From assembly GCA_965279095.1 (NCBI GenBank), contig CBDIHH010000007.1, positions 372,001-436,000 on the forward strand: a stretch of DNA of 64,000 bases, written 5' to 3'. This DNA comes from CBDIHH01 sp965279095. Lineage in GTDB: Bacteria > Pseudomonadota > Alphaproteobacteria > Caulobacterales > Caulobacteraceae. Both the position numbers and the translations under genes were made by a program. Below the pieces are notes generated by a model. It was not told where the DNA came from, did no database searches, and worked only from the letters and a program-made list of their open reading frames with translations. This document shows, one piece after another, positions 34,029 through 42,100 of the stretch. The first letter of the stretch is position 1, and every line of letters begins with the position of its first letter.

Positions 34029-34047
34029 GGCTTCCCACGACGAAGCC
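34029..34047 (+). terminator. Short hairpin after tRNA-Arg
   Basis: GGCTTC (34029-34034) and GAAGCC (34042-34047) form a perfect 6-bp stem two bases after the tRNA CCA. No U-tract follows, so it may be a weak terminator or a processing signal. Confidence 0.35.
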
Positions 34048-34154
34048 CTGAGACGATGGCGGGCCGCGCCCGTCGCCGGCCAGCCGCCGCCTCTTTCGCC
34101 CCGCAGCCATGGACCATCCATGGGCCAGCCCCTGGCAGGCGCGTCCCTGCTGCC

Positions 34155-35282
34155 CTAGGCGTCATTGTCGGCGACGATCTCGCCGAGGGTCGCCTCGAAG
34201 TCCATGAAGATGCCGATCAGCTCATCCACCGAGATGCGCATGAGGGCGCGCTCGGGGAAGCGGTAGCGCCAGAAGGTGACGATGTGCTGGACCCCGCCCA
34301 GCCGTTCGCCCAGTTCGTAGAACAGCGACGGGGCCGTCTGCAGAAAGTCGCGGAAGGTGTCCGGCCGGCCGTTGCGCGTCAGATCCGCATAGGCGTCGTC
34401 ATAGACCTTGAGGGTCTTCCACACCGTGGCGCACGACTGCTTGATGGCCCGGTCGAGGGCGGCGCGGGTCTTGGTGATATAGACGCGATCGTCGGAATTA
34501 CTGGTTCCGACCGGCCGGACGCGGGCGATCTGCTCGGCGACGGGCTTGATCCGCGGCACCAGGTCGTTGAGCACCCACTTGTAGTAGATGAACCCCTTCC
34601 AGCAGAAGATGCCCTCCTCGAACTCGGCCTTGTTCATCCCCAGCCCGATCCGGAACGGCTCCATGTCCTCGTCGGCGGTGTTGGCCAGGATCTTGGCGGC
34701 CAGCTTGGACGTCCGCTCGTCGGTGCGCACGTCGAGATCGTCGAACGACAGGCCGATCAGCGGCTGAAGCTCGTTCCTCAGGAAGGCGAACATGCGGTTC
34801 ATGTCAGCCTCGGTGATATCGAAATAGTGCCGTGAGGGCTTGAAGCCCTTGCGGGCCAGCACCTCGCGCATCAGGAACGGATCGAGGGACGGCAGGCCGT
34901 TGATGGCCTCGAGGATCTGCAGGTCGCGGGTATCGTTGGCGCTGCGGGCCGACAGGTCCAGGCCCACCTCATCAAGCAGATCGGCGTAGCCGCGCTGATC
35001 GACGAAGAAATAGCGCCCGCCGAACTTGAGGTCGCTGTCGTTGATGGGAAGGATGACCTTGGTCGCCGTCTGCCGGCCGTCGCTGAACAGGTCCAGTTCC
35101 TGCGGGCGCAGCCGGTGCTTGACGATGATGCTTCGGTTCAGCACCGGGTTGAAGAACAGCGGCAGATTACGCCAGTCGCTGTCGACCCCGTGCCGCTTCC
35201 AGACGGTGTTCAGGTTGAGAGTCCGCGCCGTGGAGGCGGTCGCCTGGAGATTGACAAGGCTACGGACGGAGCGGTCGGCCAT
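34155..35282 (-). CDS. Conserved-looking soluble protein, unrecognised
   Basis: The 375-residue protein is rich in charged residues with balanced composition, no signal peptide and no membrane helix. It is predicted to be mainly helical. Features visible: SDLKFGGRYFFVDQRGY in the middle N-terminal part, a motif KGFKPSRHYFDITEADMNRMF, FEEGIFCWKGFIYYKWVL with the only Cys-Trp in the central part, and FRDFLQTAPSLFYELGERLGG near the C-terminus. It lacks the Ala/Arg-rich bias of spurious frames, so I am confident it is real, but I do not recognise a domain. Possible roles include signalling or cell-cycle control, which is unsupported. It is a single unit near the tRNA. Confidence 0.7.
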   Translation of the reverse strand: MADRSVRSLVNLQATASTARTLNLNTVWKRHGVDSDWRNLPLFFNPVLNRSIIVKHRLRPQELDLFSDGRQTATKVILPINDSDLKFGGRYFFVDQRGYADLLDEVGLDLSARSANDTRDLQILEAINGLPSLDPFLMREVLARKGFKPSRHYFDITEADMNRMFAFLRNELQPLIGLSFDDLDVRTDERTSKLAAKILANTADEDMEPFRIGLGMNKAEFEEGIFCWKGFIYYKWVLNDLVPRIKPVAEQIARVRPVGTSNSDDRVYITKTRAALDRAIKQSCATVWKTLKVYDDAYADLTRNGRPDTFRDFLQTAPSLFYELGERLGGVQHIVTFWRYRFPERALMRISVDELIGIFMDFEATLGEIVADNDA

Positions 35283-35769
35283 GGGACGGGGTTTCTCGGA
35301 GCCGGGGATCAGTGGGCGGGGCGGGCGAGGCGGGCGGCCTGGCGCCGGCAGGGCGCGGGCTCATAGACAGGCGTGCTCATCTGGATCCCATGGGCGAATC
35401 GACGTCTCGTCAGACCTGTCAGGTCCAACATCAGGCCGGCATCCTGGCTGACAATGATTGCGACGAGGTTTAACTGTGATTCGTCGCCACCGGCGCCGCC
35501 GACCCGCCATCTGCTCCTGAGTGTGCCTCCCGGGCGGTGATCGATGTTCTGGGATGGGCGCCGCCGCCCCGACCTCTGCCTGAGCGGTCCTCTTGGTCAC
35601 CGTCCGCCGCCGTGGGGCTGTTCGGGGCCGGTGTCGAGCGAGCGGCCGTCGCGCGGCCATGGGTATTTTCCGAGGATTACGTCAGGCGGGCCACGCCGCC
35701 TAAGGTCGACCGCTGGCGCGCTTCTGACAAGCGAGCGCCCGATGGGGGATGACCCCGGCAAGGAAGATC
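35283..35769. other. Intergenic region with 13-bp palindrome, no convincing gene
   Basis: About 490 bases separate the protein at 34155-35282 from the RcnB-like gene. Several short open frames here have an Arg/Pro-rich composition typical of chance frames. A perfect 13-bp palindrome, GACCTGTCAGGTC (35413-35425), lies 131 bases before the minus-strand start and could be an operator. The patch at about 35460-35480 is relatively AT-rich and may hold a promoter. Confidence 0.5.
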
Positions 35770-36105
35770 ATGGCAAAAACCCTGGTTGTCGGACTGACCG
35801 TCCTGGCGCTGCTCGGCGTTGTCGCCGCGCCCGCCAGCGCGCAGCCGCAACGGCGCCCCGCCCAGGACGCCCGGAACAATCATCCGGGATGGGGGCAGGA
35901 CAACCGCCCTGCCAACCATCATTGGAAGCGCGGACAGCGCATGGGCTACAACGACTGGCGCCGCGCGCCGCGGGTCGACTATCGCGCCCATCGCCTGCGT
36001 CAGCCCCCCAGGGGTTACGAATGGCGCGAGCAGAACGGCCAATACATCCTCGGCGCCATCGCCACCGGACTGATCGCTTCGATCATCCTGCAGGGCGGCC
36101 GCTGA
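35770..36105 (+). CDS. RcnB family periplasmic protein
   Basis: An ATG at 35770 follows AGGAAG and gives 111 residues. A signal peptide with cleavage after ASA (about residue 25) is followed by a basic, Asn/Gln-rich stretch and the RcnB domain. The domain includes KRGQRMGYNDWRRAPRVDYRAHRL, QPPRGYEWRE and a C-terminal hydrophobic YILGAIATGLIASIIL. RcnB-family proteins are periplasmic and named after a nickel/cobalt homeostasis factor in E. coli; most alphaproteobacterial members, like this one, lack demonstrated metal binding and end in a membrane-like helix. Its role is therefore not clear. It is followed after 131 bases by a SOUL-type gene, possibly in one unit. Confidence 0.82.
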   Translation: MAKTLVVGLTVLALLGVVAAPASAQPQRRPAQDARNNHPGWGQDNRPANHHWKRGQRMGYNDWRRAPRVDYRAHRLRQPPRGYEWREQNGQYILGAIATGLIASIILQGGR

Positions 36106-36236
36106 TCCGGCGGCGCGTCGCCTCTCCCGCGGCGGGCCAAGGACGGCTGCGGGACGCAGCCGGACGAAGGCAAAGACGGCGAAGTGCAATCCTGGCCATC
36201 GTGGCGGTTGCGGGCGCGACATCGGGGACCTCGGCC

Positions 36237-36809
36237 ATGGCGACGGAAGAGCCCGCCTTCGACCTCGTCGAACGCGATGGGCGTTTCGAGATTCGCGACT
36301 ATCCGCCGCTGGTCGCCGCGGAGGTCAGCGTGGCCGGTACTCAAGCCCAGGCCGCGCGGGCGGGCTTCCGGTTGCTGGCCAGCTATATCTTCGGTGGCAA
36401 CCTGCAGCGGCGATCCATCGCGATGACGGCGCCGGTTCTACAATCGCCCCCGCGCAGGCCAAGGATCACCCTGACGGCGCCCGAGAGCCAGACCCTACCG
36501 GACCGCGACTGGCGCGTGCGCTTCATCATGCCCGGCGCCTACACGCTCGCCAGTCTGCCCGTGCCCAATGACCCCTGGATCACCCTTCAGCTTGTGCCTG
36601 CCGCGCGCATAGCCGTCTTGCGCTTCTCGGGCAAAGCCGGCGCCGACGACTACACCCGCCAGGCCGAGGCCTTGAACGCGCTGGTGGCGACCCGCCATCT
36701 GACCCCCGTGGGGCCACCGTCTCTGGCGCAATATAATCCGCCCTGGATTCCCGGGTTCATGCGCCGCAATGAGATCCTGCTCCCGGTCGCCTCCGCGGAC
36801 CGCCCCTGA
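36237..36809 (+). CDS. SOUL heme-binding family protein
   Basis: An ATG at 36237 gives 190 residues; the frame is open upstream and includes a hydrophobic stretch (AILAIVAVAGATSG), so a GTG at 36201 or another early start with a signal peptide is possible. The SOUL domain motifs are clear: FEIRDYPPLVAAEV at the start, GFRLLASYIFGGN, IAMTAPVLQ, WRVRFIMPGAYTL and the C-terminal YNPPWIPGFMRRNEILLPV. SOUL/HBP proteins bind heme or tetrapyrroles in eukaryotes, and bacterial homologues are of unknown function. It ends before a candidate intrinsic terminator at 36830. Confidence 0.85.
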   Translation: MATEEPAFDLVERDGRFEIRDYPPLVAAEVSVAGTQAQAARAGFRLLASYIFGGNLQRRSIAMTAPVLQSPPRRPRITLTAPESQTLPDRDWRVRFIMPGAYTLASLPVPNDPWITLQLVPAARIAVLRFSGKAGADDYTRQAEALNALVATRHLTPVGPPSLAQYNPPWIPGFMRRNEILLPVASADRP

Positions 36810-36829
36810 CAGACCAGGCCCCGCCCCCT

Positions 36830-36867
36830 CTCGGCTACGCCGGGCCGCGCCCGCTCAGCCGAACTTT
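36830..36867 (+). terminator. Candidate terminator after SOUL-family gene
   Basis: TCGGCT (36830-36835) pairs with AGCCGA (36856-36861); the loop holds a second GGGC/GCCC stem, and TTTT (36864-36867) follows. It lies 21 bases after the SOUL stop codon. The U-tract is short, so strength is uncertain. Confidence 0.45.
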
Positions 36868-37000
36868 TGGATGTGCGGTCGCCCAACCCGGGGCAGGTCA
36901 TCCAGCTGCTGCATGATGACGGAGATGCCCAATTCCTGGAACTCACCGCCGTGCGCCCTGACGACTGGAGCACGGACCCCAAGCCCCTGGGCAAACCTGA

Positions 37001-38146
37001 TCACGCCACCCCGGCCGGCGCCGGCGGCCTGGCCATCGCCGCGTCCAGGGCGGGATAGTCCGTGTAGCCATGTGCGCCGCCGCCGTAGAGAGTTTCCGGC
37101 GCCATCAACCCGTTCAAGGGTGCGTTTTGGGCGAACCGGCGAACCAGGTCGGGATTGGCGATGAACAGCCGGCCAAAGGAGACCAGATCCGCCAGACCGC
37201 TGGAAATGGCGTGCACGGCCATCCGCCGATCGTAGCCATTGTTGGCCATCCAGGCGCCGTCGAAGCGATTGCGCAGGGCCGCATAGTCAAAGGGCGCGAA
37301 GTCTCGGGCGCCGCCGGTGGCGCCCTCGACCACATGGACATAGGCCAGGCCGAAGTGGTTGAGGCCCTCGACCACATGGTTGAACAGCGGCTGCGGATCG
37401 CTGTCATGGGCGTCGTTGGCGGGGGAGACCGGCGAGAGCCGCACGCCGACCCGGTCCGCGCCGATCTCGGTCGCCACCGCCTGCGTCACCTCCAGCAGCA
37501 ATCGCGCCCGGTTTTCGATGGTCCCCCCGTAGCGGTCCGTCCGATGGTTGGAACCATCCCGCAGAAAGGAGTCGAGCAGGTAGCCGTGGGCGCCGTGCAC
37601 TTCCACGCCGTCAAATCCGGCCCCAAGCGCCCGGCCGGCGGCATAGCGGAAATCGCCGACGATGCCGGGGATTTCGGCCAGGTCCAGCGCCCGCGGCGTC
37701 GACACATCCACAAAGCCCGTCCCCGCGATGAAGGTCTTGGTGTTGGCCCGGATCGCCGAGGGCCCCACCGGCGCCTGGCCGTCCTTCTGGAAGCTGGTGT
37801 GGGACACCCGGCCGGTGTGCCAGAGCTGCACGATGATCGTGCCCCCCTCGGCGTGGACGGCGTCCGTAACCTCTCGCCACCCGGCGACCTGGGCGTCGCT
37901 GTAGCACCCCGGCGTGTCGGAATAGCCCTGAGCCTGGGGGGAGACCTGCGTGGCCTCGGCGATGATCAGCCCGGCCGACGCCCGCTGGCTGTAGTAGTCG
38001 GCGGCGAAGCGGCTGGGGACCAGGCCAGGGCCGGCGCGATTACGGGTCAGCGGGGCCATCACCATGCGGTTGTCGAGGTCAAAGGCGCCGACGGTGACCC
38101 GCTCGAAAAGCGCCGTGGAAGAGCGGGAAGCGTGAGGCTGGTTCAT
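37001..38146 (-). CDS. Old yellow enzyme family alkene reductase (NemA-like)
   Basis: The 381-residue protein is a TIM-barrel flavoprotein. Motifs: FDLDNRMVMAPLTRNRAG at the N-terminus (FMN site), IIVQLWHTGRVSH, GFDGVEVHGAHGYLLDSFLRDGSNHRTDRYGG with the conserved His-Gly-Ala-His substrate/FMN region, the SPVSPAND loop, and FGRLFIANPDLVRRFAQNAPLN at the end. These match the NemA/XenB-type OYE class (classical, Tyr-His-Gly-Ala-His region). It reduces activated alkenes, nitrate esters or quinones with NADPH. It is a single unit; no regulator adjoins it. Confidence 0.93.
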   Translation of the reverse strand: MNQPHASRSSTALFERVTVGAFDLDNRMVMAPLTRNRAGPGLVPSRFAADYYSQRASAGLIIAEATQVSPQAQGYSDTPGCYSDAQVAGWREVTDAVHAEGGTIIVQLWHTGRVSHTSFQKDGQAPVGPSAIRANTKTFIAGTGFVDVSTPRALDLAEIPGIVGDFRYAAGRALGAGFDGVEVHGAHGYLLDSFLRDGSNHRTDRYGGTIENRARLLLEVTQAVATEIGADRVGVRLSPVSPANDAHDSDPQPLFNHVVEGLNHFGLAYVHVVEGATGGARDFAPFDYAALRNRFDGAWMANNGYDRRMAVHAISSGLADLVSFGRLFIANPDLVRRFAQNAPLNGLMAPETLYGGGAHGYTDYPALDAAMARPPAPAGVA

Positions 38147-38348
38147 GAAGGTCGCTCCGAGAGTGAGGGGGTCGGCGTAGCGACGGACGGGAGGCCGCGG
38201 CAGCTTCGGATTCCACTCAGGCCGGCGCCGGGCTCCTGCGACCGGTGAGACGCTTTCAGGCGATCAACACGCGCCCCCCAGGCCTGCGCGCGGCGTCAAG
38301 AACGATCTCGTCATCGCCTGACGATCACGTCCCCTGCTGTCCTGACGC

Positions 38349-38909
38349 TCAGGCCAGCAGGATCGGGCGATCTTGAATGACCGACCTGTTCAGAGACAGG
38401 CGCGCGCCGCTTCCATCTGGCAGGGCGGGCGCCAGCGCCTGCCGGATGGCGCGTTCCAGGTCCGCATCCTGAAACGGCTTTTGCAGCGCCAGCGCGCCGG
38501 GGCCGAGATTCTCGGCGCTGATGGCGTCGCCGCTGATGAAGATGTGCGGCACGGGCCCATTGAGCAGAATTCGGCGCACGGCCCCCAGGCCGCTGCCGGC
38601 GTCCAGATGCCCATCGACGATGAGCAGGTCGGGACGGTCGCGGGCGGCCATCGACACCGCCTCCTCTTCGCAATCGGCGATACCGCAGACCTCGTGTCCC
38701 ATGTCCGCCAGGGTCTCGGCGAGCAGCGGGGCGATCATGGCGTCATCCTCGACGAGCAGGATGCGCAGCGGGTTGCCCGCCGCGGGCTCGCCCTCATGGA
38801 GCCAGGCCTGCGCCGCTTTAAGCTGTTCTGATCGCGCCTCAGCGAGGTTGACCAACGCGGCCCCGCCCGCAGGGAGAATTCGCTCCCCTGCCAAGTAGGC
38901 AAGTTTCAT
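38349..38909 (-). CDS. Single-domain response regulator with N-terminal extension
   Basis: An ATG at 38909 with AGGAGGT upstream gives 186 residues. An N-terminal extension of about 48 residues (MKLAYLAGERILPAGGAALV onward) precedes the receiver, which has the acidic pair in VEDDAMI (about 53-56), phospho-acceptor D99 in LLIVDGHLD, a Ser at ISGDA and Lys in ALQKPF. No output domain is present; the last 25 residues are unremarkable. It is divergent from the CheB-CheR-kinase fusion (243 bases apart) and may be a phosphate sink or partner for it, or control it, by analogy with other REC/kinase pairs. Confidence 0.85.
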   Translation of the reverse strand: MKLAYLAGERILPAGGAALVNLAEARSEQLKAAQAWLHEGEPAAGNPLRILLVEDDAMIAPLLAETLADMGHEVCGIADCEEEAVSMAARDRPDLLIVDGHLDAGSGLGAVRRILLNGPVPHIFISGDAISAENLGPGALALQKPFQDADLERAIRQALAPALPDGSGARLSLNRSVIQDRPILLA

Positions 38910-39152
38910 GGAATACCTCCTGTTCAACCGGGAACCTAGGAGGTTTTCGGTGGGCCAGTTAAGACTCGGAAAATACTCACTCGAGGTAATTGGAGGATTG
39001 CCGGAGCAGTAAATCTGTGATCGTGCAATACTTGTGAGCATTTTTGCTGAAATCACCTGATGCGATCATTTAGAGCAATTCTAACGGGCGCACGTCTGTT
39101 AGACCTTGAGCGCGTGTCCGATCGGGCGTCGCATCCGTAAGAGTAAACTTTC
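38910..39152. other. Divergent AT-rich promoter region between receiver and CheBR-kinase fusion genes
   Basis: This 243-base segment is notably more AT-rich than its surroundings. It contains several repeats of GATC/TGATC-like sequence (TGATCGTGCA, TGCGATCATT) and a small AGCATTTTTGCT hairpin. I see no exact CtrA or Pho site. The strong AGGAGGT for the leftward gene is at 38918-38924. The region probably carries both promoters and an operator for one of the LuxR-family or receiver proteins encoded on either side, but no motif is decisive. Confidence 0.4.
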
Positions 39153-42100
39153 ATGCCGAGTCGAACCGCCAAGCCGACCCCCGTCGACCGGCAGAGAAAG
39201 ACAAGGGCGTCGGCCGACCGCAAGGCCGGCGCGGCGCGCCCCAAGCCCTTCATGGTCGTGGGAGTCGGCGCCTCCGCAGGGGGCCTGGACGCCTTTCGGG
39301 CGCTTTTGCAGGCGCTGCCGGCGGATGCCGGGATGGCCTTCGTCCTCGTCCAGCACCTCGACCCCAGCCACGACAGCCTGCTGGTCGACCTGTTGGCTGG
39401 CTGCACGCCGATGCCATTGCATCAGGCGGCCCAGGGCATGCCGCTGCAGCCTGACCACGTCTATGTCATTCCGCCTGGGGACTTCCTGGCTGTACAGGCG
39501 GGCCACTTCAAGGTCACGGCCCCGCAGGGCGCGCGCGGCGCGCGGCTGCCGTTCGATTTCCTGCTGCGATCCCTGGCCGCCGAACGCAAGGATCGTGCGG
39601 CCTGTATCGTGCTCTCGGGAACAGGCGGGGACGGCTCGGCGGGCCTGCAGGCGATCAAGGCGGCGGGCGGCCTGGTGATCGTCCAAAGTAGCGAGGCCGC
39701 CTATGACGGCATGCCCTCCAGCGCCATCGCCACAGACCAGGTCGATCTCGTTCTGCCCATCGTCGCGATGGCGACGGCCCTGATCCGACGCCGGGACGGA
39801 GCAGCGCAGGAGCCTCAGCCCAGCGCCCAGAACGCGGTCGCCGACCCTTTCGCCGGGATCATCGATCTGGTTCGTCGCCAGACCCCCCACGATTTCACTG
39901 CCTACAAGCCCGGCACCCTGACCCGCCGCATCGAGCGCCGTATGGCGATGGCGTCGCTCAGGCCGACCGAGACCAAGGCCTATCTCGAAAGACTGCGCCG
40001 CCACCCGGCAGAGATCGAGGAGCTCGCGAAGGATCTGCTGATCCACGTCACCAGCTTCTTTCGCGATCCAAAGGTCTTCGACCTCCTCGCCAGGACGACA
40101 ATACCGGCCCTCGTGGCTGACCATCCCGATACGCCGCTGAGGATCTGGATCGCCGGCTGCAGCACAGGCGAAGAAGCGTATTCGATCGGCATCGTTTGTC
40201 TGGAGACCCTGAAGGCCGCCGGCCTGACGACCAAGCCGCAGATATTCGCCTCGGACATTGACGCGGGCGCGGTCGCCATCGCTCGTGAGGGATTTTACCC
40301 CCTGGCCATCGCCGCTGAGATATCGCCGGAGCGCCTGTCCAGCTATTTCGTGCAGGAACCCACAGGCTACAGGGTGTCGGCGGAGCTGCGGGCGGCCGTC
40401 GTTTTCACGGTGCACGACCTTTTGGGAGACCCGCCGTTTTCGCGGCTGGACATGGTGTCGTGCCGCAACCTGCTGATCTATCTGGGCATAGACGCCCAGG
40501 CCAAGGCGGTGTCGCTGTTCCACTTCGCCCTTCGGCCCGATGGCGTCCTCGTGCTCGGAAAGGCCGAAACCGCGGGCTACGCCAGGGGCCAATTTGAACC
40601 GATCGCCAAGACCGAACGGCTCTATCGGCGGATCGGCGTCGGCCGGCCCGGCGATGTGGGCAGTCTGTTCCCGAGCCCGGATCGTACCGTCACGCCCCCC
40701 CGTATAACCGCCTCGGCCGCGCCCTCGCGGCAGGCCGCGCTCGCCGAGCTTTGCCGCGATCAGTTGCTGGCGAACTTCATGCCCGCTGCGGCCCTGGTGA
40801 CGGGCAAGCACGAATGTCTCTATCTGACCGGCGCGGTCGATTCCTATCTGAGCGTTCCCGTGGGTCACCCCACCCAGGACCTGCTGGCCATTGTCCCGGC
40901 CAGTGTTCGCGTGAAACTGCGCACGGCCATCCGCAAGGCCGGACTGGAGAACGCCCGGGTCAGCCTGGACGGCGGCCATATCGAACGCGACGGGCGGACC
41001 CTTCGCTTCAAGCTCGAGGTGCAACCGGTCCGGAACGGGGACGATGTGCTGTTCCTGATCTGCTTCATCGAGAAGGCCGGTCACGCGCAGACGGCGACCC
41101 GCCCCCCCGGGGCGCAAGACGGCGCCCGGGAAGGTGAGCTGGAACGGGAGTTGGAGGCCACAAGGACCGAGCTTCGCGGCGCCATCCTGGACCTGGAGCT
41201 GTCGGGGGAAGAGCAAAAGGCGATCAACGAGGACGCCTTGTCGGTCAATGAGGAGTTCCAATCGACCAACGAGGAATTGCTGACCTCGAAGGAAGAGCTG
41301 CAATCGCTAAACGAGGAGCTGACCGCCCTCAACAGCCAGCTGCAGGAAACCCTGGAACGCCAGCGCACGACCGCCGACGACTTGCAGAACGTCCTCTACA
41401 GCACCGACCTGGCCACCCTGTTCCTGGACCGCGACCTGCGGATCCGCTTCTTCACGCCCGCCACCAAGCTGCTGTTCAACGTCCTTCCGGGCGATGTCGG
41501 CCGGCCGTTGGCGGACTTGAGTTCCCACGCCGCGGACGACCGGCTTCTGGCCGACGCCCGGGTGGTCCTGAGCGGCCTGACGCCCATCGAGCAGGAAATT
41601 GAAGCCGAGGACGGCCTGTGGTTCGTGCGCCGCATCCTGCCTTACCGCGCGCACGACGGTCGCGTTGAGGGCGTGGTGGTGACCTTCACGGACATCACCG
41701 AGCGCAAACGGGTCGCCGGCGCCCTGGAAGAGGCCAGGCAAGTGGCCGACACCGCCAACCTCGCCAAATCCCGCTTCCTGGCCGTCGCCAGCCACGACCT
41801 TCGGCAACCGCTCCAGGCGCTGTCCTTGCTTCAGGGGCTGCTGGCCAAACTGGTGGAAACCGATCGCGCCAAGGCCTTGGTGTCCCGCCTCGACGAAACC
41901 CTGGCCGCCATGGCGGGCATGTTGAACACGCTCCTGGACATCAATCAGATCGAGGCGGGCACGCTTAAGGTCGAGAAGATCGTCTTCCCGGTCAACGACA
42001 TCCTCGAGCGCTTGAAGGCCGAGTTCTCATACCAGGCCAAGGCGCAAGGCCTGGAGCTGATCAAGGTCCGCTCGACCCTGTGGGTCGATAGCGATCCGCG

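Noticed and set aside
36867..37058. Short + strand frame with protein-like sequence (SPNPGQVIQLLHDDGDAQFL)
   Set aside because: It begins at the end of a terminator-like hairpin, overlaps the old-yellow-enzyme C-terminus, and has no ribosome-binding site. It could be a gene remnant but there is no support beyond composition.
39099..41303. A 734-codon open frame antisense to the CheBR fusion
   Set aside because: It mirrors the codon pattern of a real gene in high-GC DNA, has a composition rich in Gly/Arg/Gln with no domain, and the sense frame has full catalytic motifs.
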